Assembly: GCA_031844405.1 (NCBI GenBank)
Contig: JAUZVC010000001.1
Coordinates: 1 to 64,000 of the forward strand
Direction of reading: 5' to 3'
Origin: Knoellia sp031844405
GTDB lineage: Bacteria > Actinomycetota > Actinomycetes > Actinomycetales > Dermatophilaceae
DNA: 64,000 bases
The notes beneath the pieces were generated by a model. It saw only the letters and a list, made by a program, of their open reading frames with translations. It was not told the origin of the DNA and searched no databases. Shown one piece after another: positions 56,101 to 64,000 of the stretch. A program made the translations under genes and the position numbers. Within the stretch, counting starts at the first letter, position 1. Every line of letters starts with the position of its first letter.

Positions 56101-57758
56101 CCGTCGCCACCGACCAGCCGCTCACCCACCGGCAGATCGTCACGATCCTCGTCGGGCTCATGTCCGGCATGTTCCTCGCCGCGCTCGACCAGACGATCGT
56201 CGCGACGGCGATCCGCACGATCGCCGACGACCTCAAGGGGCTCGAGCACCAGGCCTGGGCGACGACCGCCTACCTCATCACCTCGACGATCGTCACGCCG
56301 CTCTACGGCAAGCTCTCCGACATCTACGGCCGCAAGAAGTTCTTCACCGCGGCCATCACGATCTTCGTCATCGGGTCGGTTCTCTGCACGTTCGCGACGT
56401 CGATGTTCGAGCTCGCCGCCTTCCGCGCGGTGCAGGGGCTCGGCGCCGGCGGCCTCTTCTCGCTGGCCCTGGCGATCATCGGCGACATCGTGCCGCCGCG
56501 TGAGCGCGCGAAGTACCAGGGCTACTTCCTCGCGGTCTTCGGGACCTCGTCGGTGCTCGGCCCGGTCATCGGCGGCTTCTTCGCCGGTGCCGACTCGATC
56601 CTCGGCATCACCGGCTGGCGCTGGGTCTTCCTCGTCAACGTGCCGATCGGCATCGCCGCGCTCGCGCTCGTCTCCAAGACCCTCCACCTGCGTCACCAGC
56701 GGCTCGACCACCGGATCGACTGGACCGGGGCCGCATTGCTCTCGGTGTCGCTCGTGCCGCTGCTGCTCGTCGCCGAGCAGGGCCGCGAGTGGGGCTGGGG
56801 CTCGACCAACGCCATCGTCTGCTACGCCGTCGGCGCCGTCGCCGGTGTTCTCTTCTTCTGGCAGGAGCACCGGATGGGCGACGAGGCGATCCTCCCGCTG
56901 TCGCTCTTCCGCAACCGCACCGTGGCGGTCTCGTCCGCCGCCTCGATCCTCATCGGCATCGCGATGTTCGGCGGGCTCGCCTCGCTGCCGCTCTACCTCC
57001 AGATCGTCAAGGGCGCCTCGCCCACCGAGGCCGGCCTGCTCCTCGTGCCGATGACGCTCGGCATCATGTCGGGCTCGATCATCTCGGGTCAGGTCATCAG
57101 CCGCACCGGGCGCTACCGCTGGTTCCCCATCGTCGGTGTCGGCCTGCTCATGGTCTCGCTGTTCGTCTTCCACTACGTCGAGTTCGACACGCCGCTCTGG
57201 CAGACGATGGTCGTCATGGTCTTCTTCGGCCTCGGCCTCGGCTTCAACTTCCAGCCGCTCACGCTCGCCGTCCAGAACGCCGTGCCCCCGCAGCAGATCG
57301 GCGTGGCCACCTCGACCGCGACCTTCACCCGTCAGATCGGCGGCACCATCGGGACCGCGGTCTTCCTCACGATCCTCTTCTCGCTCGTCCCCGAGAAGAT
57401 CTCTGCGGCGATGCGCACCGTCGCGCCGACACCTGATTTCCAGGCGGCCCTGCGCGACCCCGCCAACGCCGAGTTCGCCCGCCAGATGGCACAGTCGCAG
57501 GCCTCGGGCGATGCCTCCGCAGCCGCGAGCAGCGGTGTGCTGCAGGACAGCTCGTTCCTCAGCACGCTCGACGACCGGCTCGCCAGGCCGTTCCTCATGG
57601 GCTTCTCCGAGGCGATGGACCACGTCTTCCTCGTCGGCTCGGCCGTCATGGTGGTCGGCTTCGTCATCATGTGGTTCCTGCCCGAGGTCGAGCTGCGCAA
57701 GGGCTCTGCCTACCAGGAGCGCAACGAGGCCGACGCGGAGACCGCAGCGAGCCACTGA
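56097..57758 (+). CDS. MFS drug exporter, DHA2 family (MarR-linked)
   Basis: The 553-residue protein has about 14 membrane helices, the DHA2 motif 'FLAALDQTIVATAIRTIADDL', motif A 'YGKLSDIYGRKKFF' and motif C-like 'GTSSVLGPVIGGFFAG'. It is nearest the drug:proton antiporters that export fatty-acid-like or aromatic toxins. The start ATG overlaps the marR stop. A 70-residue extracellular or loop region (Ala/Ser-rich, 'AQSQASGDASAAASSG') lies before the last helix. Confidence 0.9.
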   Translation: MTVATDQPLTHRQIVTILVGLMSGMFLAALDQTIVATAIRTIADDLKGLEHQAWATTAYLITSTIVTPLYGKLSDIYGRKKFFTAAITIFVIGSVLCTFATSMFELAAFRAVQGLGAGGLFSLALAIIGDIVPPRERAKYQGYFLAVFGTSSVLGPVIGGFFAGADSILGITGWRWVFLVNVPIGIAALALVSKTLHLRHQRLDHRIDWTGAALLSVSLVPLLLVAEQGREWGWGSTNAIVCYAVGAVAGVLFFWQEHRMGDEAILPLSLFRNRTVAVSSAASILIGIAMFGGLASLPLYLQIVKGASPTEAGLLLVPMTLGIMSGSIISGQVISRTGRYRWFPIVGVGLLMVSLFVFHYVEFDTPLWQTMVVMVFFGLGLGFNFQPLTLAVQNAVPPQQIGVATSTATFTRQIGGTIGTAVFLTILFSLVPEKISAAMRTVAPTPDFQAALRDPANAEFARQMAQSQASGDASAAASSGVLQDSSFLSTLDDRLARPFLMGFSEAMDHVFLVGSAVMVVGFVIMWFLPEVELRKGSAYQERNEADAETAASH

Positions 57759-57782
57759 GACGGGCGGGGCCCGAGGACACAG

Positions 57783-57854
57783 GGCTCGCGAGCCGAGTTG
57801 CCGCTCCCGAGCCCCGTCGACGGGGCTCGCGAGCGGACAACAGGCTCGCGAGCC
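57783..57854. repeat. Cluster of nested palindromes between convergent genes
   Basis: GGCTCGCGAGCC occurs at 57783-57794 and 57843-57854, and GGCTCGCGAGC at 57824-57834. Between them a perfect 22-base palindrome (57808-57829) extends with one mismatch to 18-base arms (57801-57836). It lies past the exporter stop and before the LuxR-type gene stop, so it can serve as a two-way terminator. Confidence 0.75.
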
Positions 57855-57895
57855 GCCTGTCCACAGACGACCGAGCGTGTCCCACTCGGGTGCGC

Positions 57896-58654
57896 TCAGC
57901 CCCGGAGTGCGGTCCCGGAGCGGCCGAGCCGGAAGCCCGCAGAGAACCTCGAGCGGACCTGGAGGGCGTCGAGGACCCCGGCGATGTCGGACCGCACGGT
58001 GCGTACGCTGACGTCGAGGCTGCGCGCGATCGCCTCGTCGGTGAGTCCGGACCTCATGAGCCCGACGACCCTCGACTGACGGTCGGTGAGCACGCTCTCG
58101 CTCGCCCGTTCCTGCCCGCAGTCGAAGGCGGAGAGCATGACGGCGTTCCAGTAGCGCATCGCCAGGTCGAGGACCTGGGGCGAACGAACGACCATGACGG
58201 AGTAGTCGCCGTCGACCTCCGGACCGAGCAGCAGCAGGTCCTCTCGGTCGATGATCTTGATCTGGACCTCGGCGACGCCGAAGAGGTACTGCCCGACGGG
58301 CTCGTCGGCGATGAGCTGACGGCAGTCGGTGTCGAGTCGCTCGTAGTCGAAGATGCTCACCATCTCCAGGCCCCGCCGGACCATGGCGCGGTTGTGGGGC
58401 ATGCTGAGCCGCATCTCGGCCACGGTCGCGGTCGGACGCACCGACAGCAGGTGGTCCCAGTGCCGCGACTCCTCCAGGAGCCACGGGTTGACCTCGTCGC
58501 CGACGGCGCCGATGTGGCACTCGGTCGCCGTGCCGTCCTCGAGCGACCGGCACAGGCGGCCGCGCGCGGCCCACAGGGCCATGCCGCTGTCCATGACGGC
58601 CGCCCGCTGGGACGCCGCGAAGCGGCTGCGAGGCCATGGCTGCGCGCTCCCCAC
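57896..58654 (-). CDS. LuxR-type HTH transcriptional regulator
   Basis: The 252-residue regulator has an N-terminal part of unclear fold ('TATVAEMRLSMPHNRAMVRRGLEMVSIFDYERL', TrmB/PLD-like middle) and a C-terminal LuxR-like HTH ('LTDRQSRVVGLMRSGLTDEAIARSLDVSVRTVRSDIAGVLDAL'). The start at GTG 58654 has GGAGGG about 7 bases upstream. The ligand is unknown. It lies next to a second exporter gene on the same strand, which could be a target. Confidence 0.83.
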   Translation of the reverse strand: MGSAQPWPRSRFAASQRAAVMDSGMALWAARGRLCRSLEDGTATECHIGAVGDEVNPWLLEESRHWDHLLSVRPTATVAEMRLSMPHNRAMVRRGLEMVSIFDYERLDTDCRQLIADEPVGQYLFGVAEVQIKIIDREDLLLLGPEVDGDYSVMVVRSPQVLDLAMRYWNAVMLSAFDCGQERASESVLTDRQSRVVGLMRSGLTDEAIARSLDVSVRTVRSDIAGVLDALQVRSRFSAGFRLGRSGTALRG

Positions 58655-58692
58655 GTGACCCTCCCTCCTGTGGATCCCTGCCCGCACCGACT

Positions 58693-59904
58693 CTAGGAGG
58701 TCGCCGGGCTCGCCGCTCGCCGGACGGACCGGCCGAGGAGGCGACCCCGGGACGCGGCAATGAGGGCCGCGAGCAGCGCGGCGCCGACGGGCAGCGCGAA
58801 GGTCTCGTGGGCTCCCCACGAGTCGACGAGCACGCCGCTGAGCGCCGTGCCTGACGCCAGGCCGATGAGCAGCCCGGTGATGACGACGGCCATGCCCTCG
58901 GTGAGGAAGGCGCGCGGCACGAGGTGCTGGACGAGCGTCATGCCGGTGATGAGCGTGGGCGCAGTGGCCGAGCCGGCGACGAACATCAGGCCGGCGAGGC
59001 CCCACAGGTCGTCGACGAGCAGCACCGGGACCTCGAGGACGAACATCGCCAGCGCGCACCAGACGAACCGCCGGGCGATCGAGCCGGAGAACCGGCGGGT
59101 GCCGAAGACGACCGCCGAGATCGCCGAGCCGAGCGCGAAGGCCCCGAGGATGACCGAGCTCATGCCGGTGCGCCCGGCCTCGTCCGCGACCGCGACCGCG
59201 ACGACCTCGTTGCCACCGAAGACGCCACCGACCATGAACATCGCCGCCGCGACCGCCGCGACCCCGGGCCGGGCGATGGCGAGCCCGTGAGGACGCTCGT
59301 CGTGCGGGACGACCGGCGGCTCGGACCGCCGCTGCGAGAGGAAGAGCACCGACCCCGCGGTGAAGACGACGTAGGCGAGCAGCAACCCGGCCTCCGGGAA
59401 GAGCACGGTCGCAGCGAGCACGCCGAGCACCGGCCCGAGGACGAACGCTGCCTCCTCGACGACCTGCTCGAGCGACATCGCCGCGTGCAGGGCGTCGGGC
59501 TGGTCGCGCAGCAGCCAGGCCCATCTCGCCCGCGACATCGGCCCCATCTCGGGGAGGAAGGCCGAGACGGCATACCCGACGAAGAGGGTCCACGCGGGTG
59601 CGCCGACCGCGGACAGCACCACGGTGACGAGCCCGGCCGCGAAGGTCAGGAGGATGAACGGCATCGAGGCGCGACGCTGGCCGTGCTTGTCGACGAGGCG
59701 GCCGATGACGGGTCCGGCGACCGCGAGGACGACGATGCCACCGGCCGAGACCGCCCCGGCGAGCCCGTAGGAGTCGCGCCGCGTCGCGATCATGACGATG
59801 ATCGCGACACCGAACATCGCGCCGCCCACCCTCGACAGCGCTCCCGCGGCGAGGAACCGCCACGCTCCCGGGATGGCGAAGAGGGGCCGGTACGTCGAGA
59901 GCAC
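58693..59904 (-). CDS. MFS transporter, 12-helix type
   Basis: The 403-residue permease has about 12 membrane helices and begins VLSTYRPLFAIPGAWRFLAAGAL. Motif A is degenerate ('PVIGRLVDKHGQRRASM'). Nothing in the sequence fixes its substrate. The GTG start lies inside one arm of a 16-base inverted repeat (59894-59909), with no ribosome site, so translation might depend on the folding of that hairpin. It is downstream of the 2-oxoacid dehydrogenase operon on the same strand. Confidence 0.83.
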   Translation of the reverse strand: MLSTYRPLFAIPGAWRFLAAGALSRVGGAMFGVAIIVMIATRRDSYGLAGAVSAGGIVVLAVAGPVIGRLVDKHGQRRASMPFILLTFAAGLVTVVLSAVGAPAWTLFVGYAVSAFLPEMGPMSRARWAWLLRDQPDALHAAMSLEQVVEEAAFVLGPVLGVLAATVLFPEAGLLLAYVVFTAGSVLFLSQRRSEPPVVPHDERPHGLAIARPGVAAVAAAMFMVGGVFGGNEVVAVAVADEAGRTGMSSVILGAFALGSAISAVVFGTRRFSGSIARRFVWCALAMFVLEVPVLLVDDLWGLAGLMFVAGSATAPTLITGMTLVQHLVPRAFLTEGMAVVITGLLIGLASGTALSGVLVDSWGAHETFALPVGAALLAALIAASRGRLLGRSVRRAASPATS

Positions 59905-59941
59905 CCGCCAACTCTGTCACGCGTCGGCGGGTGCTCTCGAC
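59894..59941. repeat. 16-base inverted repeat over a start codon
   Basis: Perfect arms GTCGAGAGCACCCGCC and GGCGGGTGCTCTCGAC (59894-59909 and 59926-59941) flank 16 bases. The left arm covers the GTG start of the MFS gene. It lies 30-77 bases past the E2 stop on the same strand, so it can both end the upstream transcript and hide the start codon of the downstream gene. Confidence 0.8.
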
Positions 59942-59970
59942 CGAGTTCGGTCGCTCGGGGTGGTGCGGGG

Positions 59971-61443
59971 TCAGCCCCAGACGAGGGCGCGGGCGGGGTC
60001 CTCGAGGATCGCGGCGACGTCGGCGAGGTAGCGCGACCCGAGCTCGCCGTCGACGAGGCGGTGGTCGAAGCTCAGCGCGAGCGTCGTCACCGACCGCGGC
60101 GCGATCGTCTCGTTGCCGGCCTCGTCGGTGACGACCCACGGGCGGCGGTTGATCGTGCCGAACGCGAGGATCGCGGCCTCACCCGGGTTGAGGATCGGCG
60201 TGCCCGCGTCGATCCCGAAGACCCCGATGTTGGTGATCGTGATCGTGCCGCCGGACATGTCGGCCGGCTGCGTGCGCCCCTCGCGGGCGGTCGCGGTGAG
60301 CTGCCCGATGGCCTCGGCGAGACCACGCAGGTCGAGCCGGTCGGCGTCCTTGATGTTGGGGACGACGAGCCCCCGCGGGGTGGCCGCGGCGATGCCGAGG
60401 TTGACATAGCTCTTGAGGACGATCTCCTGCGCCTGCTCGTCCCACGCCGCGTTGATCTCGGGGTTGCGGCGCGCCGCGAGGACCATCGCCTTGGCGAGGA
60501 TGAGCAGCGGCGTGACCTTGACGTCCTTGAAGTCCTTGTCGCGCCTGAGCCTGGCGACGAGGTCCATCGTGGCGGTGACGTCGACGGTGACCCACTCGGT
60601 GACGTGCGGCGCCGTGAACGCGCTGCCGACCATCGCCTGCGCGGTCATCTTGCGCACGCCCTTGATGGGGACGCGCACCTCCCGCTCACCCGACCCGAAC
60701 GGCCCGTATGCCGGTGCGCCCGAACCGACTCCGGCCACCGGTGCCGTCGTGGTCCCGGCCGGAGCAGCGGGCGAGCCGGCGGCGCCAGGTGCGCTCGCGG
60801 CATACGCCTCGACGTCGGCGCGGGTGACGATGCCGCCGGCGCCGGTGGCGGGGACGGAGGTGAGGTCGACGCCGAGGTCCTTGGCGAGCTTGCGGACCGG
60901 CGGCTTCGCGAGCACCTTGCCGCCGCCGGCGCCCTGCGGAGCGGCGACCGGCGCGGCAGCGGGCGACGGCTCGGGAGCCGGAGCGGCGGGGGCAGGAGTC
61001 GCCGAAGCGGAGGCCGCCGACGGGGCCGCGGCCTTGCGGGCGCGACGGGTCGTGCCACCGGCCTTGGGGCCGTAGCCGACGAGCGTCTTGACCGGCTCCT
61101 CCTCGGCGGCGCCGTCGCCGGCCTCGTCGAGCGTCGGGACCGCACCCTCGGGCGCGGCCGACTCCACGGGCGCAGCCGGCGCCGCGTCGGCCGAGCCGCC
61201 CTGGCCGTCGTCGATGGTGATGATCGGCGTGCCGACCTCGACCTCGTCACCGACGTTCACCAGGAGCGCCGAGACCGTGCCGGCCCACGGGATGGGCAGC
61301 TCGACGAGCGACTTGGCGGTCTCGATCTCGACGACGATGTCGTTGACCTTGACGGTGTCGCCGACGGCGACCTTCCACTCGACGATCTCGGCCTCGAGCA
61401 GGCCCTCACCGGGGTCGGGGAGGTTGAAGTGCTTCGCACCCAT
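59971..61443 (-). CDS. bkdC: Branched-chain 2-oxoacid dehydrogenase E2 (dihydrolipoamide acyltransferase)
   Basis: The 490-residue E2 carries the acyl group between E1 and E3. The lipoyl domain (about 1-80) has the lipoylation Lys44 in IETAKSLVELPI. An Ala/Pro linker, an E3-binding domain (about 178-215, 'KPPVRKLAKDLGVDLTSVPATGAGG'), and a catalytic domain with 'SFDHRLVDGELGS' (His and Asp) follow. It is last in the operon behind E1 beta. With alpha/beta-type E1 and no E3 gene nearby, the branched-chain type is more likely than pyruvate dehydrogenase, since actinobacteria usually use AceE for pyruvate. Confidence 0.87.
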   Translation of the reverse strand: MGAKHFNLPDPGEGLLEAEIVEWKVAVGDTVKVNDIVVEIETAKSLVELPIPWAGTVSALLVNVGDEVEVGTPIITIDDGQGGSADAAPAAPVESAAPEGAVPTLDEAGDGAAEEEPVKTLVGYGPKAGGTTRRARKAAAPSAASASATPAPAAPAPEPSPAAAPVAAPQGAGGGKVLAKPPVRKLAKDLGVDLTSVPATGAGGIVTRADVEAYAASAPGAAGSPAAPAGTTTAPVAGVGSGAPAYGPFGSGEREVRVPIKGVRKMTAQAMVGSAFTAPHVTEWVTVDVTATMDLVARLRRDKDFKDVKVTPLLILAKAMVLAARRNPEINAAWDEQAQEIVLKSYVNLGIAAATPRGLVVPNIKDADRLDLRGLAEAIGQLTATAREGRTQPADMSGGTITITNIGVFGIDAGTPILNPGEAAILAFGTINRRPWVVTDEAGNETIAPRSVTTLALSFDHRLVDGELGSRYLADVAAILEDPARALVWG

Positions 61444-61469
61444 GGGTGTGGTCTCTCCTCAGCGTCGGG

Positions 61470-62456
61470 TCAGTGGGCGAGCGCGCGGTCGACGCCGTCG
61501 AGCACGCGGTCGAGGTCGGGCAGGTAGTGCTCCTCCAGCTTCGAGGCCGGGTAGGGCGTGTTCCAGCCCGCGACCCGGATGACCGGCGCCTCGAGCGAGT
61601 AGAAGCAGCGTTCGGTGACGAGCGCCGCGATCTCCGAGCCCACCGACACGAACGACGGCGCCTCCTGGGCGACGACGAGCCGGCCGGTCTTCTCGACCGA
61701 GCGGGTGATGGCGTCGATGTCGAGCGGGCTCACCGAGCGCAGGTCGAGAACCTCGAGCGAGGTGCCCTCCTCGGCCGCGACCTTGGCGGCGTCGAGGCAG
61801 GTGCGGACCATCGGGCCCCAGCAGGCAACGGTGACGTCGGTGCCCTCGCGCACGGTGTGCGCGGAGAACAGGTCGCGCGAGGGTGCGGGTGCGTCGAAGT
61901 CGACCTCGCCCTTCTCGTGGTAGCGCCGCTTGGGCTCGTAGAAGATCACCGGGTCGTCGCACTCGATGGCCTGCTGGATCATCCAGTAGGCGTCCTCGGG
62001 GTTGGAGCAGAAGACGACGCGCAGCCCGAGGGTGTGCGCGAAGTAGGCCTCGTTGGACTCGCTGTGGTGCTCGACCGCGCCGATGCCGCCACCCATGGGG
62101 ATGCGGACCACGACGGGCACCTTGACGGCGCCGCGCGAGCGCGAGTGCAGCTTGGACAGCTGCGAGACGATCTGGTCGAACGCCGGGTAGACGAACCCGT
62201 CGAACTGGATCTCGACGACCGGGCGGTAGCCCCGCAGCGCGAGGCCGATGCCGGTGCCCATGATCCCGGACTCGGCGAGCGGCGTGTCGATGACGCGGTC
62301 CTCACCGAAGTCCTTCTGGAGGTGCTCGGTGATGCGGAAGACGCCGCCGAGCTTGCCGATGTCCTCGCCCTGGAGGATGACCTTGGGGTCCTTCTCCATG
62401 GCCTTGCGCAGCCCGGCGTTGAGCGCCTTGGCGATCGTGGTCTTCTGCACGCTCAT
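61470..62456 (-). CDS. bkdB: 2-Oxoacid dehydrogenase E1 beta subunit
   Basis: The 328-residue beta subunit of the thiamine-diphosphate-dependent decarboxylase. It shows 'LQGEDIGKLGGVFRITEHLQKDFGEDRVIDTPLAESGIMG' and 'VVRIPMGGGIGAVEHHSESNEAYFAHTLGL', typical of bkdB/pdhB. It forms the alpha2beta2 E1 with the product of the gene upstream; its ATG overlaps that stop. The C-terminal transketolase domain is present. Confidence 0.88.
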   Translation of the reverse strand: MSVQKTTIAKALNAGLRKAMEKDPKVILQGEDIGKLGGVFRITEHLQKDFGEDRVIDTPLAESGIMGTGIGLALRGYRPVVEIQFDGFVYPAFDQIVSQLSKLHSRSRGAVKVPVVVRIPMGGGIGAVEHHSESNEAYFAHTLGLRVVFCSNPEDAYWMIQQAIECDDPVIFYEPKRRYHEKGEVDFDAPAPSRDLFSAHTVREGTDVTVACWGPMVRTCLDAAKVAAEEGTSLEVLDLRSVSPLDIDAITRSVEKTGRLVVAQEAPSFVSVGSEIAALVTERCFYSLEAPVIRVAGWNTPYPASKLEEHYLPDLDRVLDGVDRALAH

Positions 62457-63664
62457 GCCTGCGCTCCTTCCGTCTCGAACGACTCGTGGTAGGCGGTGAA
62501 CGTCGCCTTGTCGTCCTGCACCTGTCGGTGCGGCTCCACGTAGACCTGGTCGAAGATGTCGGACACGTCCGGGTCCTGCATCGACACGGTCGCGCTGCGG
62601 ACGTGCTCGCCGAGCGCGTCGGCCTCGCGGTCGACGCCGTCGAAGAAGTCGGCGTCGGCGATGCCCTCGGAGGTGAGCCAGCGGCGGTAGCGGGCGATCG
62701 GGTCGCGCAGCTTCCAGATCTCGACCTCGGCGGACACGCGGTACTTCGTCGGGTCGTCCGAGGTCGTGTGCGCGGCCATGCGGTAGGTGAACGCCTCGAT
62801 GAGCGAGGGCCCCTGGCCGGAGCGGGCGCGGTCGAGCATCGCCGTCGTCACGGCATACACCGCGAGGACGTCGTTGCCGTCGACCCGGATGCCCGGGAAG
62901 CCGAAGCCGTCGGCGCGCTTGTAGATCGGGGCGCGGGTCTGGCGCTCGTTGGGCTCGGAGATGGCCCACTGGTTGTTCTGGCAGAAGAAGACGACCGGGC
63001 TGTTGTAGACGCCGGCGAAGACGAACGACTCGTTGTTGTCGCCCTGCGCGGTCGCGCCGTCGCCCATGCAGGCGATGACGGCGGCGTCGCGCTCGGGGTC
63101 GTCGGTGCCGACGGCGCCGTCGCGCTGGATGCCCATGGCGTAGCCGGTGCCGAGCAGGCTCTGGTTGCCGATGACGATCGTGTAGGGGTGGAAGCCGAAC
63201 TCGGCCGGGTCCCACGCGCCCTTGTCGACGCCGCGGTACATCGCGATGAGGCGCATCGGGTCGACGCCGCGCGCCCAGGCGATGCCGTGCTCGCGGTAGC
63301 CGGGGAAGCAGTGGTCCTGCCTGCGCATGGCGCGGCCGGCGCCGATCTGGGCAGCCTCCTGGCCGAGGAGCGAGGCCCACAGGCCGAGCTCGCCCTGGCG
63401 CTGGAGGGCGGTCGCCTCCTGGTCGACGCGGCGGATGAGGACGAGGTCGCGGTAGAGGCCGCGCAGGTCCTCGTGGCTCAGCGCATCGATGACGGCGTCG
63501 TAGTCCGCGTTCGCGAGGCGCTCACCCTCGGGGGTGAGCAGCTGGACCATGTCGGGGCCGCCGTCGGCCGCCGCACGGGGCTCGGTCTGTGCTGCCGGGT
63601 CCACCGAGACGTGGTGGTCGATGCCGCCGGTCGGCGGCGTGGCAGCGACGTCGGTGTCGCTCAC
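62453..63664 (-). CDS. bkdA: 2-Oxoacid dehydrogenase E1 alpha subunit
   Basis: The 403-residue alpha subunit decarboxylates branched-chain 2-oxoacids with ThDP. It has the phosphate/Mg motif 'CMGDGATAQGDNNESFVFAGVYNSPVVFFCQNN' and 'ERQTRAPIYKRADGFGFPGIRVDGND'. A 40-residue Ala/Pro/Asp-rich head precedes the fold. The start at GTG 63664 has AGGAG 5 bases upstream; the longer frame is Arg/Pro noise. First gene of the operon. Its promoter lies in 63665-63899 with a direct-repeat pair. Confidence 0.86.
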   Translation of the reverse strand: MSDTDVAATPPTGGIDHHVSVDPAAQTEPRAAADGGPDMVQLLTPEGERLANADYDAVIDALSHEDLRGLYRDLVLIRRVDQEATALQRQGELGLWASLLGQEAAQIGAGRAMRRQDHCFPGYREHGIAWARGVDPMRLIAMYRGVDKGAWDPAEFGFHPYTIVIGNQSLLGTGYAMGIQRDGAVGTDDPERDAAVIACMGDGATAQGDNNESFVFAGVYNSPVVFFCQNNQWAISEPNERQTRAPIYKRADGFGFPGIRVDGNDVLAVYAVTTAMLDRARSGQGPSLIEAFTYRMAAHTTSDDPTKYRVSAEVEIWKLRDPIARYRRWLTSEGIADADFFDGVDREADALGEHVRSATVSMQDPDVSDIFDQVYVEPHRQVQDDKATFTAYHESFETEGAQA

Positions 63665-63794
63665 GGGGGCTCCTGTTCCCTGGGACACCCGCTCGTGGCG
63701 GTCGTCCGGTTCGGGCCGCCGGCTCCCCGCGCTCGTGCGCGCGCGGCCCGGACGGCGGTGTCTGGGGAGGGGCGTTCGGGGTGTGAACGACGCT

Positions 63795-63855
63795 TCCCAA
63801 GCCTGCTGGGCCAAACGTACCGCGAGGGTGGCGAGACCTCCCAAACGTGCTGGCC
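63795..63855. promoter_or_regulatory. Direct-repeat pair upstream of bkdA
   Basis: TCCCAAGCCTGCTGGGCC (63795-63812) and TCCCAAACGTGCTGGCC (63839-63855) are similar and 44 bases apart, between the divergent bkdA and lipoprotein genes. They could be binding sites for a regulator of branched-chain amino-acid catabolism, such as an Lrp/AsnC (BkdR)-type protein. Confidence 0.4.
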
Positions 63856-63899
63856 GCCGCGGCACGGAACCGCGGGCCGCCCCGCTGCGTCGTAGGTTC

Positions 63900-64000
63900 A
63901 TGACCATGTCGCCGCGCCTGCCCCGCCCCACGATCCCGTATGCCGTGACCGCGGCCTGCGTGGTAGGCCTCCTCACGGCGTGCGGCTCGGGAGCGGGCGG
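63900..64000 (+). CDS. Lipoprotein, N-terminal start only
   Basis: The frame opens at ATG 63900 (or 63906, in frame) and runs off the window with 33 complete codons. It is a textbook lipoprotein signal: Arg/Pro n-region, hydrophobic stretch, and lipobox LTAC with Cys28, followed by GSGAG. The mature protein is not visible, so its role is unknown. It is divergent from the 2-oxoacid dehydrogenase operon. Confidence 0.75.
   Translation, partial: MTMSPRLPRPTIPYAVTAACVVGLLTACGSGAG

Noticed and set aside
55827..58760. A 977-codon open frame on the minus strand
   Set aside because: It overlaps the MarR, exporter and LuxR-type genes antisense or out of frame and carries no domain.

Overview
This window is very GC-rich and almost fully coding. 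It comes from an actinobacterial chromosome. A mycothiol-dependent maleylpyruvate isomerase-type enzyme, GAF-ANTAR regulators, a FadE5-type acyl-CoA dehydrogenase, a bifunctional-type dCTP deaminase and a SigK/RskA-like operon all support this. A member of the Micrococcales such as Intrasporangiaceae is a reasonable guess, but no rRNA is present to confirm it. There is no prophage, insertion sequence, integrase or CRISPR array. About 61 protein genes and one tRNA-Gly(CCC) are listed, and no gene-free stretch exceeds about 300 bases. Many genes are joined by ATGA or GTGA stop-start overlaps, so several operons are probably translationally coupled. Layout: 1-5.9 kb holds the tail of a DUF222/HNH endonuclease, a P-loop kinase/luciferase-like monooxygenase fusion and a four-gene glycine betaine-type ABC importer (opuC-like). 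6.1-9.5 kb is a sugar-type ABC importer. 9.6-12.4 kb has a divergent amidase and a drug exporter. 12.5-20.5 kb is a six-gene operon (peptide ABC importer, anmK, a GNAT/serine-hydrolase fusion, a fused OppD-OppF ATPase) that reads as cell-wall muropeptide salvage. 20.5-24.8 kb holds a hydrolase, cutA, dcd, and a divergent exporter/WYL regulator pair. 24.8-34.7 kb is a signalling island: tRNA-Gly, three GAF-ANTAR proteins, a soluble Ser/Thr kinase, and a tightly coupled operon of hybrid histidine kinase, receiver protein, receiver-cyclase and PGM1-type ATP-grasp ligase. 34.9-43.3 kb holds a secreted protein, fadE5 with a candidate TetR-type operator, small metabolic genes, an ankyrin lipoprotein and a PIG-L deacetylase. 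43.4-47.1 kb is a fasciclin, DUF4397, class F sortase, ECF sigma and anti-sigma operon that resembles the mycobacterial SigK system. 47.2-50.1 kb has a nitrilase-family hydrolase carrying an in-frame duplicated palindromic repeat, and a CopD-CtaG fusion. 50.6-54.6 kb is a type III polyketide/prenyl cluster (idi, flavoenzyme, ICMT-like, type III PKS, UbiA). 54.6-60 kb has a mycothiol-dependent enzyme, a MarR/exporter operon, a LuxR-type regulator and a second exporter. 60-63.7 kb is a branched-chain 2-oxoacid dehydrogenase E1a-E1b-E2 operon. The window ends in the first codons of a lipoprotein. Two genome-scale signals stand out. The heptamer GTATGCC/GGCATAC occurs about 43 times by eye, when about six would be expected from base composition. 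Long perfect inverted repeats sit in several intergenic regions, one of them over a start codon.
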